Origin: Cololabis saira
Lineage: Eukaryota; Chordata; Actinopteri; Beloniformes; Belonidae
Reading direction: 5' to 3'
DNA: 64,000 bases
Assembly (NCBI RefSeq): GCF_033807715.1
Contig: NC_084590.1
Location: forward strand, 5,411,827 to 5,475,826
The notes under the pieces were generated by a model. That model ran no database searches, was not told the DNA's origin, and saw nothing but the letters and a program-made list of their open reading frames with translations. Shown here piece after piece: positions 1-10,878 of this stretch. The stretch's first letter is position 1. Every line of letters starts with the position of its first letter. A program made the position numbers and the translations under genes.

Positions 1-358
1 AAGCCCAGTGGATATTTAAAGCTTACAGAAGGCTGCATTTAACTGCTGCTATGTCATTCCTGCAGTATTTCTGCAGCTGTTTTGGTCACTGCTATTATTT
101 GTAATATATTATATTATTTGTAATCAGCACAAATGATCTGTCCCCATATGATAAAATCCACCATCCCCCCTGATGTTTTTTTTACAACTGTAGTACTGCA
201 AACAGGTGTACCTAACAAGCTGACCAGTGAGTGTATTAGCTTTCCAAAGATGCTGTTGTGTAGGAAGTTACCTAGCCTGATGAATAGACTGTTCAATATT
301 AAGAGCAGGCATGATAAGCTGAGTGTGATTTTGTTTTGTTGCTGCTACTCACACGCAG
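1..358 (+). other. tbx4 intron segment with a duplicated block
   Basis: This is the 3' part of the intron before the penultimate tbx4 coding exon. It ends in a pyrimidine-rich tract and a CAG acceptor at 356-358. Bases 1 to about 203 are nearly identical to 20720-20920, so the block is either a dispersed repeat or a duplication. I see no coding sequence in it. Confidence 0.6.
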
Positions 359-594
359 GAAAGAATATCCAGTAATTTCCAAGAACATAGTTCGCCAGAG
401 GATCATTTCCTCCCACGGCCACCTAACGGGGAAACTTCGAGCAGGAGTTTTAACGGGGCACCCTCAAGGCCTTTCCTCTTATCAGTATGAGGCCGGGACT
501 CATTTGTCTCACTCAGAATCCCAGGATCCCGTCTCCAACAACTTCCCCCAGAGCAGAGATCCCAGTCTCATGTATCACTGCTTCAAACACAGAG
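359..594 (+). CDS. tbx4: T-box transcription factor tbx4, penultimate coding exon
   Basis: The exon encodes part of the region C-terminal to the T-box DNA-binding domain of TBX4, a nuclear transcription factor needed for hindlimb or pelvic-fin outgrowth. What I see: after the CAG acceptor (ends 358) the frame reads KEYPVISK, then a Ser/Gln-rich stretch, and ends YHCFKHR. These segments have recognisable counterparts in vertebrate TBX4 (EYPVIS and YHCxKxR). A GTGAGT donor starts at 595. The first base of the exon completes a codon and the last base (594) starts one. Joined to the exon at 1553 it makes an Asp codon, so the frame is kept. The T-box itself lies upstream of the window. The paralogue tbx5 is less likely because its tail lacks these motifs. 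Confidence 0.9.
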
Positions 595-659
595 GTGAGT
601 TCTTGGTTTGTTTTCTTTTTTGGTGAAGCTTGCAAAAATCATGCACAAAAAACATTGTT

Positions 660-1519
660 TTAACCCTAGTGCTGTCTTCGGGTCAAGGAGGGAGGAAGGG
701 AAGAAGGGAGGAAAGAAGGAAGGAAGGAAGAAAAGAAGGAAAGAAGGAAGGGAGAAAAGAAGGATGGAAGGAAGGGTGAAAAGAAGGAAGGGAGGAAAGA
801 AGGAAGGAAGGAGAAAAGAAGAAAGGAAGTAGGAAAGGGAGTAAGGAAGGGAGAAAAGATGGAAGGGAGGAAAGAAGGAAGTAAGGAAGAAAGGAGAAAA
901 GAAGGAAGGAAGTAGGAAAGGGAGTAAGGAAGGGAGAAAAGATGGAAGGGAGGAAAGAAGGAAGTAAGGAAGAAAGGAGAAAAGAAGGAAGGAAATAGGA
1001 AAGGGAGTAAGGAAGGGAGAAAAGATGGAAGGGAGGAAAGAAGGAAGTAAGGAAGAAAGGAGAAAAGAAGGAAGGAAGTAGGAAAGGGAGTAAGGAAGGG
1101 AGAAAAGATGGAAGGGAGGAAAGAAGGAAGTAAGGAAGAAAGGAGAAAAGAAGGAAGGAAGTAGGAAAGGGAGTAAGGAAGGGAGAAAAGATGGAAGGAA
1201 GGAAAGAAGGAAGTAAGGAAGAAAAGAGAAAAGAAGGGAGGAAGTAGGAAAGGGAGTAAGGAAGGGAGGAAAGAAGGGAGAAAGAAAGGAAAGAAGGAAG
1301 AAAAGGAAATAAAGGAGGGAGGAAGGAATGGAGAAAAGGAAAGAAAGAAGGGAGGGAAGAAGGTAATAAAGGAACGAATGACAGAAGGGAGGTAGAAAGA
1401 AAAAGGAGAAAAGGAGGGTAAAAAAGGAGGAAAAGAGGAAAGGAAGAAGGAAGGAGAGAGCAGGAGGAAAGAAGGAGAAGAATTGGGTCATTTTGACCCA
1501 AAGACAGTACAAGGGTTAA
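660..1519. mobile_element. piggyBac-like short element filled with GGAA repeat (copy 1, in tbx4 intron)
   Basis: It starts TTAA-CCCTAGTGCTGTC (660-) and ends GACAGTAC-AAGGGTTAA (-1519), so the termini are inverted and each carries TTAA. The interior, about 686-1478, is almost pure purine on the plus strand: GGAA/GGGA/AGAAA units, including a higher-order unit of about 100 bp repeated five times (with AAAAGATGGAAGGGAGG). The same ends bracket GGAA blocks at 36445-38281 and 47965-48753. The TTAA-CCC end is what piggyBac elements show; assignment to that superfamily is inference. Long Ser/Phe/Leu/Pro reading frames across it are artefacts of the repeat. Confidence 0.75.
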
Positions 1520-1552
1520 TAAAGTAAAGACTTTGACCGTGTCACTTCACAG

Positions 1553-2208
1553 ATAACGCCCGACACTTGGAGCTGGGATGTAAGCGGCCGTATTTGGAGA
1601 CATCGTCCATGTTATCGGAGGAGCATTACTTTTGTTCACCTCCCTCCTACGAGTCGCCCTTACTGTCCCACCCGTACTGCGCTGAGGCCATCTCTTCCAG
1701 AGAGGCGTGCATGTACGGGAACATGGAGTCAGAGGCTGGATCGGGGCCGGTGGACACGGACGACCTGACCAACTCTCCTTCAGTTAACTGCAACATGTGG
1801 GCCACCGTGCAGCCGTATCCTCGTTACAGCGTGGAGGGAATCCCGTACCAGCCCTTCACCGCTCACTTTACCAACTCTGGCCCCGTCAGTCCCGCGGTGC
1901 CACACCCCACATCGTCAGTGGTGTCACGACCACAAGCCGACCTGGGCGCCTATAACTCCCCAACGGTCCAGAGATGTCTGCCCGTCGTACCGCCGTCACC
2001 TTCCTCGTCATCCTGTTCTCCAAACCTGCCCGGGTCCAGAGAGAGGCCGGGCCATCCGCCTCTGTACCAGAAGAAACAAGGATCCTCACTCCGGCCTCAC
2101 AGAGATTTCTCAGCCTATTCCACAGAAGGCACTATATCTATCCACGAATCGTCCCACCAGTACCAAGTAGGGCTCAGTAGCACAGGAAGTCACTGGACTG
2201 ACAGCTAA
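1553..2208 (+). CDS. tbx4: T-box transcription factor tbx4, last coding exon
   Basis: This is the C-terminal transactivation region of tbx4. After the CAG acceptor (ends 1552) the frame reads NARHLELGCKRPYLETSS, then EEHYFCSPPSYE, REACMYGNMESEAG, VNCNMWATVQPY and VPYQPF-like text (IPYQPFTAHF), and ends SSHQYQVGL...HWTDS with TAA at 2206-2208. The CKRxYLE, HYFxSPPxYE, REACMY, CNMW and PYQPF motifs and the terminal WTD are TBX4 hallmarks. The coding length after the intron is about 217 codons, in line with other TBX4 tails, though the centre is diverged, as is usual for this region. The exon is intact with no frameshift. The reading frame extends upstream of the first TTG at 1567, so the exon must be spliced to 359-594 and does not start here. 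Confidence 0.93.
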
Positions 2209-2307
2209 CGTGGGCCCTTGGAGAAACATCTGGGCTCCAATTGCTACTCTGAATTTATTCAGGGGTTCTGAAATCCCTAATGAGGACTGTGGGTGCCGAT
2301 CAGTGGT

Positions 2308-2313
2308 AATAAA
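2308..2313 (+). promoter_or_regulatory. Candidate polyadenylation signal of tbx4
   Basis: A canonical AATAAA lies 99 bp after the tbx4 stop codon. It would give a short 3' UTR. Other AATAAA hexamers further down sit in repeats, so this is the first good candidate. Confidence 0.45.
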
Positions 2314-3779
2314 CTCCAGTCCAAATCCATCCACATCTGTGAATTCTTACTGAATCACAGCTAGATGCCACGTGTGTGGTAAAGATGTCAGTGGCGTCAA
2401 TTCAGTCAAAGCTAAGGTATGGCAAGGTTACGAGTCACAGAAGTCTACTATGTAGCTTATCTGTGTTGTCAGGAAAATTGTAACTTTTTGAAATGCAGTC
2501 TCGCTCACATCCTGTTAACTATGAACACTACACTTTAACAACGTGTTGATCAATTCAGTCAATGCGCCTTTACGCAATACGCATCCGTTTTCGGCACCAC
2601 GGACAGCAAGTGGCAGAGTTAGAGAGCAGAAATGATGCAATTTAACTCATTCTGTCACTTCATTCACCATGTCAGTGCAACAATATCACGTGGACATCCC
2701 AGTTTAACTTAAAACAGTTACAGTCCAAATGCAAAAAGGAGAGAGAGGGCGCAGAAAAGAGAAAGAGAGAGTAAAAAAAGTCAAATATTTCCCTTAAACA
2801 GATTTATGAGGGCAGAGTGATTTGATATCTTACCTTAAGATGAACTTGCATAATGAATCAGTGACTAACAGCTGGTTAATAGCCTGACTCCCGCTTTCAC
2901 TATTTGGTCCTTCTCCCTCCGCTGCTGGGGCAACATTGGACCATCATTTGACTTCATTTTTTTGAAAAAAAAAAAAATAATTGCGGGGTTGTCTGCTTCC
3001 TTTACATTTTTGTAATTTAGTAATGCTGCAAAGCACGCTAAAAATGAGCTTGATAGCGATCAATGTCGTCAGGGACGCTGGGACATCACATTTCAAGATA
3101 TGAGGGGGTACAAGTGTTGGGAAAGATAATACCTAGGGAAATCCATCATGTTCTTCTGATTTGCTTTTGTAGTCATTTTATATGTATTAAATAATGGAAT
3201 AATCAATACAAATAAACATTGTAGTAATTCCATAAATATATTTAAAAAACAAACAGTTACATTTTCCCCTGAAGCCGAGGTGTGGCGGCTGTCGTACCTT
3301 GCCATACCCGATTGACGCCCCTGAAAGATGTGCTGAAAACCTCTCCACTGCTAATGTGTAACACACGTACCGTGAGCCAGTGATAGGATAAGGTAGGGGG
3401 GGGTTCTCATATTCATTTGCAAGTTGTGGGTTTGAGTTGCACTTGAAGTGCCAGTAATGTTGATACATAAAACAAGTTCAAGTTAACACCCCCGCAAAAT
3501 CTGTCAAAGTAGCGCCACCAAGAGAACTGAAAATAAAGATGAGGAGAACAATGACTCTAGGAAAAAAAACCTTGATAAGGGAAAAGGATCAATTTTATCA
3601 CCTTTTTTAAGAAAGCCATATGATATGTTTCAGACATATTAACATTAAAACCTTCATATTCAGTTTCCATGGAAAGCTAGAAACTAAGGTTTTTAATATT
3701 TGTGTAGTTTCACCATAAAGCAAGTGCAAAAGATAATGCTGATGATTGTGATGATTCCTTGATGCTTCATTGAGGGTTG
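2314..3779. other. Intergenic sequence, no gene seen
   Basis: AT-rich sequence after tbx4 with no open frame of coding character on either strand. It has a poly-A run near 2964-2977. No repeat family was recognised with confidence. Confidence 0.5.
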
Positions 3780-3787
3780 GTGATGAG

Positions 3788-4542
3788 CAGAGCTGGGTAG
3801 AGGAGCCAAAAATTGTACTCAAGTAAAAGTACTGTTACTTCAGAATAATATGACTCAAGTAGAAGTAAAAAGTAGTTATCCAAATAATTACTTGAGTAAA
3901 AGTAAAAAAGTACTTGGTGAAAAAACTACTCAAGTACTGAGTAACTGTTGAGTAAAGTCTGATTTATTTTTTTAACACAACCATTCAAACAGACAAAAGT
4001 ACAAAATAATCATCTTCAGGTAAATTAAATCAATAAAATAATAAAATTAATTAAAATTAATTAAAAAAAATAGCTTAAATTAAAATAATCTTAAAGTAAA
4101 TTCAAGTACTTTAATAAATAATAAAATAAATAAAATAACAGAATAAAAAAATAAATTAAGCACAAGTAGCACAAAATGTCCAGCCTTTGTACTTTTCTTT
4201 TTTAACCAGCAGAACTAGAACAAACATGAACTCATAGAAACTCTGTGTGTGTTTGAGTCTGTATAAATGTGACAAAACATGCAAAAACAAACATTTTTCC
4301 CAAAGAATCACCCAGTGATGTCATGAGATTGACGCGTACGCGGATAAAAGAGATAAAAGAAAAGTAACAGCTCAACGTAGCCTAATGTAGCGGAGTAAGA
4401 GGAACAGTTTCTCCTTCACAAATCTACTCAAGTAAAAGTAAAAAGTATAGTGATTCAAAACTACTCCTAAAAGTACAACTCTTCCCAAAACTTCCTCAAG
4501 TAAATGTAACAGAGTAAATGTAACTCGTTACTACCACCTATG
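3788..4542. mobile_element. Non-autonomous hAT-type element with 8-bp target duplication
   Basis: The ends are inverted (CAGAGCTGGGTAG at the left; CTACCACCTATG at the right) and flanked by a perfect 8-bp direct duplication GTGATGAG at 3780-3787 and 4543-4550. An 8-bp duplication is typical of hAT transposons. The arms are rich in the motif CTCAAGTAAAAGTA and its complement; the centre is AT-rich with no transposase frame. It is about 755 bp and depends on another element for movement. Confidence 0.8.
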
Positions 4543-4550
4543 GTGATGAG

Positions 4551-5676
4551 TTCACTTTATTCCATCAGGCACAGCTGACCACATGTGGGGGTGCAGGGGA
4601 CATTTCCTGTAATGGCATGAAATCTACAGAATTGGTTAGAAAAAGGTAGATAAACAAGCCAAGGTTTCTAAGCAACAACATAGTTATTGATGAGATGTGT
4701 TCAAGCTATTGATTTGGCTCCTTATGAGGGATTTGTTGAAACTAACACACAATGTAAATCCAGTCAAAAGGGAGAGATGGGTCATATGATAATGCAAAAT
4801 TGATTGAAGCCACCAGTTTTGGAAGTTCACATGTTGCCAAAATACGATATTTAAGCCTTCTTTTGTAACAGGACGGACTGGTTGTTCTCTACAGTGTGCT
4901 TAGGAATGGAGTTAAATCAGCGTTCTGGTAAATATGTAGGTCATTTGAATGATACGCTTGAGGAAAACATGACGGAGCACATTTCCAAAGATCCCTGAAG
5001 GACTGCAAACACAAAACAGCCTGAATGATGGACGGGTTTACCTTGATAAGATGAAACTATTTGTACCATGTGTTGGTGATTCCTCATGCATTTGTGCTTT
5101 GTCCCTTTATTGTATATACATTTTATAATATGCTGACATTTTTGCACTCATGATAAATAAACATTTTTTTTTGCCTCTATCCGGTTACTATTTTGCTTCA
5201 ATTAGATTCACTTCAGATTTTAACTGGACTTTTTGGCACTAGTGGTCTTTATTGAAAGTAGGTGGACAGGAAATGGGTATAGAGAAAGGGGGATTTGAAC
5301 CTGCCCTGCTTGCTCGAGGGCAGTAGCCTCGGTATATTATATACACCTGATCAACCCACTCACACATCCAGGGCCTTTTTCTTTTCTATCCTGTTCTATT
5401 CTATAGAACCACGTAGGCTCCCTGGCACATGTAGAGTGAGAACGTAGTGAGTGATAACATCCATGACACTAACACAGGTGTTCACTGTACTTCCTTTATA
5501 CCAGATACGCTGCATTATTTGATTATCTGAGTGATAACTTTGAGAAATAATGAGATTAGAAGTAAGTCATGGTTTTTACAGATGAATCTAATATCAACAC
5601 TCTTGTCTGGCTGTAAGATAGTATTTTTGTTTATGCACAAACATGGGCTCTATATATATATATATATATATACATA
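4551..5676. other. Intergenic sequence, no gene seen
   Basis: No coding signal on either strand. The segment ends in a short (TA)n tract, about 5650-5672, that borders the palindromic element at 5677. Confidence 0.45.
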
Positions 5677-6562
5677 CAGGACTGTCTCAGAAAATTAGAA
5701 CATTGTGATAAAGTTCTTTATTTTTTGTAATGCAATAAAAAAAAAAAAAATGTCATACATTCTGGATTCATTACAAATCAACTGAAATATTACAAGCCTT
5801 TTATTATTTTAATATTGCTGATTATGGTTTACAGTTTAAGATTAAGATTCCCAGAATATTCTAATTTTTTGAGATAGGATATTTGAGTTTTCTTAAGCTG
5901 TAAGCCATGATCAGTAATATTAAAATATTGTTGGAGATAGGGCCGGCCCCCGTCTACTGGATGGCCGGTGGGGGGGCGCGGGTGTCTTATCAGGGCCGGC
6001 TTTGCTGGTCCTGCCTCCTGGCTTTGGCCTCCGCTCCCCCTCCTTCCCCCCCTACACGATTCATACGCACATAGGCGAAGGGCGGGGGGTCCGGGTCGTG
6101 GGGGGCATTGTCCGGCGTGGCCCGGCACTCCCCGCCTCACGGTTTTAACAGCAAAATAGACACTGCACATTCAACACTTAATAAATACATTTGACAAGGA
6201 CACGTAGTTCGGGAGGGGGGGTTTCGGTGTCAAATCGATACTTGGCCCTCCCCCTCCCTGTTTTTATGGCATTAATCACATGCACTCAACACCAGGGGCG
6301 GGAGGGGGTCCCACATCACCCGCGTTCCCTCACCGGCCTGGGATAGGTGGGTCGGGATAACCGGGCCTGGCGGGGCTCGCCGTGCAGCCTGGGGTGCCTT
6401 CTGGCGGTGCTGGACCCCCCCGGGGAGGGGGAAACGGTGCGTGATTGTGTGTCTGTGTCGGTGAGAATGCGGTATGAAAGGGTCCTGCCATGGAGGATTT
6501 GAGCCTCCATTGGCAGGACAACAAAACTTAATAATTTATCAATATTATATTATACAAAGATG

Positions 6563-6612
<50 letters not shown>
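6563..6612. repeat. (TTA)n microsatellite
   Basis: About 16 tandem TTA units inside the GC-rich insertion. Confidence 0.95.
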
Positions 6613-7186
6613 GTATAGTATATCATATTATTATTAGTATAGATATCGGATAGTTGAATGGATGAATGAATGGGATGCCTGGGTCTGGGGCCCTCCGTTG
6701 TCGGGCCTGCACGGGTGTCGCCTTGTTGGGGGGTTCCCTCTCTCCGGGCCTGTCTCCGGTCCCCCCCGCTGCCTCTGCGGCGGGGCGCCCCTCTGGTCTT
6801 GGAGGGCCACTTCGTGGGGGGCGGGTGCGCCTGCCCGCGTCGGCGGCCGTGGCGGCTCTGTCTCTCCGGGCAGGCTGGCCCCCTGCCGGGTGGGGTTCGT
6901 TGGCTTGAAGGGTGAGGGCCTCCTGGCCGCGTGTCCGTCCCGGACCGGGTGGCCGGGGATTGCCTGGGTCGCGGTCCGCCGCCGCGGGCCCCCTCGGCCG
7001 CCGCCGGGGGCGGGGGGGGGGCCTCGCAGGCGGTGGGTTGCCTCCCTCCTGCTTCTCCCCTCTGTGGGGTTGCCGGTGGCCTGGGTTCCGGGCTCTTCCG
7101 TGTCGGCCTCTGGTCTCGCGGGTGGCGGGGTTGCTCCCCCTCACTCCCCCACTATAGATACATTTCAGGTAGAGCTTTGTTTGGTT

Positions 7187-7351
<165 letters not shown>

Positions 7352-8039
7352 AGAGCGCATGCTGGCTCTCTAGTTTTTGGGGTTAGGTAGCGATAGCTTA
7401 GCTCAGACTGCGATCAGATCTCAAGATTTGGGTCGATTGCTGTTATTGTTTTGGTTGGCTTCGTGCCGGTTTCGTGTTCTGTTTGTGGTTTTTTGTTGCA
7501 GATTTCCAGTGCTTGACGTGTGTTTCCGTGTGTTCCTGCTTCCTGGATTGGCAGTGGATGTCGTCACCCCCCCCCCCCCCCCCCCCACCAAAAAAAAAAA
7601 AAAAAAAAAATCACTGGGTTTGTATGTGTATATTTATGTATGTGTACGCATATGTATGCGTATATATATGTATATATATATTAAATATAGTAATAATGCA
7701 CATATATATACTTTTGGTTTCTACCGTCATGGTATCAATCATTAATATGTGTGCAGACAAGGAAGAAAAAAAAAAGTAATATTAAAATAATAAAAGGCTT
7801 GCAATATTTCAGTTGATTTGTAATGAATCCAGAATGTATGACATTTTTATTTTTGTAATTGCATTACAGAAAATCACAATATTCTAATTTTCTGAGACAG
7901 TCCTGTATATATTCCCTCTTTGTTCCATTGCAGCTCATTAATGTACACTCAGCACCCCATCTTGACAGAAATGTAGAAATGTATGCAAATGTAAATAAAA
8001 ACTGACCTACATTCCTACCTACCTAAAAATAATGCCTAA

Positions 8040-8370
8040 ATACAGGTTCTAGAGCAACATACAGTCTGCTTTCATCCAGACGTCATTTGGCGAAGGACTT
8101 GCATCTTTCAGCAAGGCAATACCAAACCTCCTCCATGAGCCAAGCCCGGCTAAGAGAGTCTGTGTCCTGAACTGTCCCGCCTCCGGTCCAGACCTTTCAT
8201 CAGTCCACATCATTTAGTGGCTGGTGAAACCAAACATACGACTGTTGAGCAGCTTGGATGTTTAACCAGAAAAGAATGGGACAACAAACCCTGGTAACTA
8301 GTCTCATTATTCCCCAGATGGCCTGAAGACGGACTGTCCTGTCCCAACATTCTTTAGGCATGCTGTTGCC
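8040..8370 (+). pseudogene. Relic of a DDE transposase gene (3' part)
   Basis: The segment keeps degraded text of a fish DNA transposon: CAGCAAGGCAATACC, GTCCTGAACTGTCC, GGTCCAGACCTTTCA, GACTGTTGAGCAGCT and AGAATGGGACAAC. These resemble the part of IS630/Tc1-type transposase genes that encodes the 'NW/SPD' region and C-terminus. It is full of stops and shifts. The same family occurs as a relic at 53180-53770 (both end near GCTGTTGCCATCAA). Superfamily assignment is tentative. Confidence 0.5.
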
Positions 8371-8783
8371 ATCAAATACAAAATTTAAACTTAAGATGGC
8401 GCATTTCCTCAGTTTAAACCAAGTTTCTAAGTTTTGCTGTTAATAGAATTTGGGTTCACCAGATGTATAAATTGAATTACTTTCATTTTGCAGAGCAACC
8501 TAACTTTGTTGGTTGTATATGATGTAAGCCACTGTGACTCACTGTGACTCACTATGACTCAGCACTGAGGAACACTGACACAAATATGGCTCTATTATAT
8601 ATCCACATAATTGCATTCGGTTTTTATTTCCATTTTAGACACTGTCCCCCCCCTCACCCACAAGGCCTTTTATGACTCATTTGTATCATAGCTTCCTCTT
8701 CAGCTGAGACTATGCAAAGTTCTCTGAGGTGTTTTTCACATGTTTTGTGGTCATTATTTCCAGCTAAAGCATTTTTTCTGCTT

Positions 8784-9384
8784 TGGTTCCAGTGTATTAG
8801 ATGTGATTTAGCCATTTACATTAGACTCTACACTCGGGTCAACACTGTCACTATAGGACCTGACTGCAATTATGATTCTTTTTCTTTTTTTTTCCTCTTT
8901 TTTAATCTCGATATTTTGACTTTTTTCTCGAAATTTTGACTTTTTTCTCAACATTTCGACTTTTTTCTGTGTAGTGCATAATGAAAAAATAATCTTCCCC
9001 CAGCTATAACTAATATAGATACATTCAGCATGTGTCTTATACAAGACTTTTCATTTTTAGCGGCTCCAGACACATTGGTTTTTTGTGTTTTTGGTCCAAT
9101 ATGGCTCTAAAACATTTTGGGTTACCGACCCCTGAACTAAATGAATGAACGACTCCAATTTGTGAGGAAATAACAATGTTATGTTGTGTACAAATGATGC
9201 ATAGTCTTAAATGATCATATACAATTTTGAATGAATGCCATTTTATTGAAGGCGATGACGACCAATGAGACACAGAGATTAATAAATTTAAATTCAAGGC
9301 CTCAGAAGTGAGTTCAGCAGCCGTGGTTCCAGTGTATTAGATGTGATTTAGCCATTACACTATACACTGGGGTCAACATGTCAA
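8784..9384. repeat. Local duplication block A-B-A'
   Basis: Segment A (8784-8880) recurs in shortened form at 9324-9384, both starting GGTTCCAGTGTATTAG. Segment B (9141-9323) recurs at 10693-10878. Between A and B lies a truncated hAT-type repeat (about 8880-9134) with TTTTGACTTTTTTCTC units and a GGTTACCGACCCCTG-like end. Confidence 0.7.
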
Positions 9385-9817
9385 AGGGCGTGTAATTAAA
9401 CCCCAGGGTGAGGCGTATCTGTTGAGAGGAGGACGGGACTCATCAGCATACACGCCACTGGTTTCCTTCACATCGCTCTCATTAGATCATGAATTATGCT
9501 GATGGCAAGTTCTGGTTCTGGTTCGTCTCAGCACCTCGTTCTCTATCTCAGAGAGCTCATACTTACATCCACAAATCATCCGTGGGCTGGCTTAAATGTT
9601 CAGCTGTCGGCTACCTGATGACAGCATGGAAGCACCGTTTCTGATCCCTTTAGCATTCCCTGATATGATTTGCTTAAAAAGATTAAAAAAGTGTTTTTGT
9701 TAAAATAACTTCATATATTGGTAATTATAAATAATGCAACATAAGCTCTTTATATTATCAGCGTTCAAATGGAATCTCTAGTTTTTTAACATTGATGTTT
9801 ATTTCTACAGGACTTTC

Positions 9818-10173
9818 TCAGAAAATTAGAATATTGTGATAAAGTTCTTTATTTTCTGTAATGCAATTAAAAAAACTAAAATGTCATACATTCTGGATTC
9901 ATTACAAATCAACTGAAATATTGCAAGCCTTTTATTATTTTAATATTGCTGATTATGGTTTACAGTTTAAGATTAAGATTCCCAGAATATTCTATTTTTT
10001 GAGATAGGATATTTGAGTTTTCTTAAGCTGTAAACCATGATCAGCAATATTAAAATAATAAAAGGCTTGCAATATTTCAGTTGATTTGTAATGAATCCAG
10101 AATGTATGACATTTTTGTTTTTGTAATTGCATTACAGAAAATCACAATATTCTAATTTTCTGAGACAGTCCTG
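9818..10173. mobile_element. Palindromic family-1 element, intact
   Basis: It starts CAGGACTTTCTCAG after TA and ends GAGACAGTCCTG before TA. It is about 356 bp with arms of about 170 bp that pair almost completely around a short asymmetric centre. No open frame. A transcript would fold into a long hairpin. Confidence 0.85.
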
Positions 10174-10420
10174 TATTAAGAAATTGAGCTTGGAAAAAAA
10201 ATTGGAGAAAAACATTTGAAAAGGTGGAGTTTGGAGCTGTGACGTTGCTGCAGTTTACCTTGATAGTGCGTCTAATATACACCTCATATTCTGTATGAAC
10301 ACGTACAAAAACTCCCAATGGTCATTATGATTGCAGCTGTTTTCGGTAAAAAAACCTTATCATCTAAAAGATATGGTGATATGATACTAATTAGAATATA
10401 ACTGATCTCTTTATATTCTT

Positions 10421-10521
10421 GAATCATAATTGCAGTCAAGTCCTAGTGACAATGTTGGTTTCTGACAAGCAACTGAATCTAGCTTGGGAGTCAGTCCTGC
10501 TTAATAACTAAATCAATAATT

Positions 10522-10570
<49 letters not shown>

Positions 10571-10878
10571 TATTTTATTTGTTGGCGCCTTTCTGAGCAC
10601 CCAAGGACACCTTACAAAAAACATAGAAAATACGTGAAAAAATATATGAATAGTATTAAGTTTTACTCTAAACAGTTTTGCTGTTGGTTTAGATGAATGA
10701 ACGATTCCAATTTGTGAGGAAATAACAATGTTATGTTGTGTACAAATGATGCATAGTCTTAAATGATCATATACAATTTTGAATGAATGCCATTTTATTG
10801 AAGGCGATGACGACCAATGAGACACAGAGATGAATATGTTTAAATTCAAGACCTCAGAAGTGAGTTCAGCAGCCGTGG
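10421..10878. repeat. Second part of the local duplication (inverted A fragment and B')
   Basis: 10421-10459 is the reverse complement of about 8841-8878 (GAATCATAATTGCAGTCA). 10693-10878 is a direct copy of 9141-9323, including GAGGAAATAACAATG and GAAGGCGATGACGACC. A (TAA)n run lies at 10521-10569. Confidence 0.7.
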
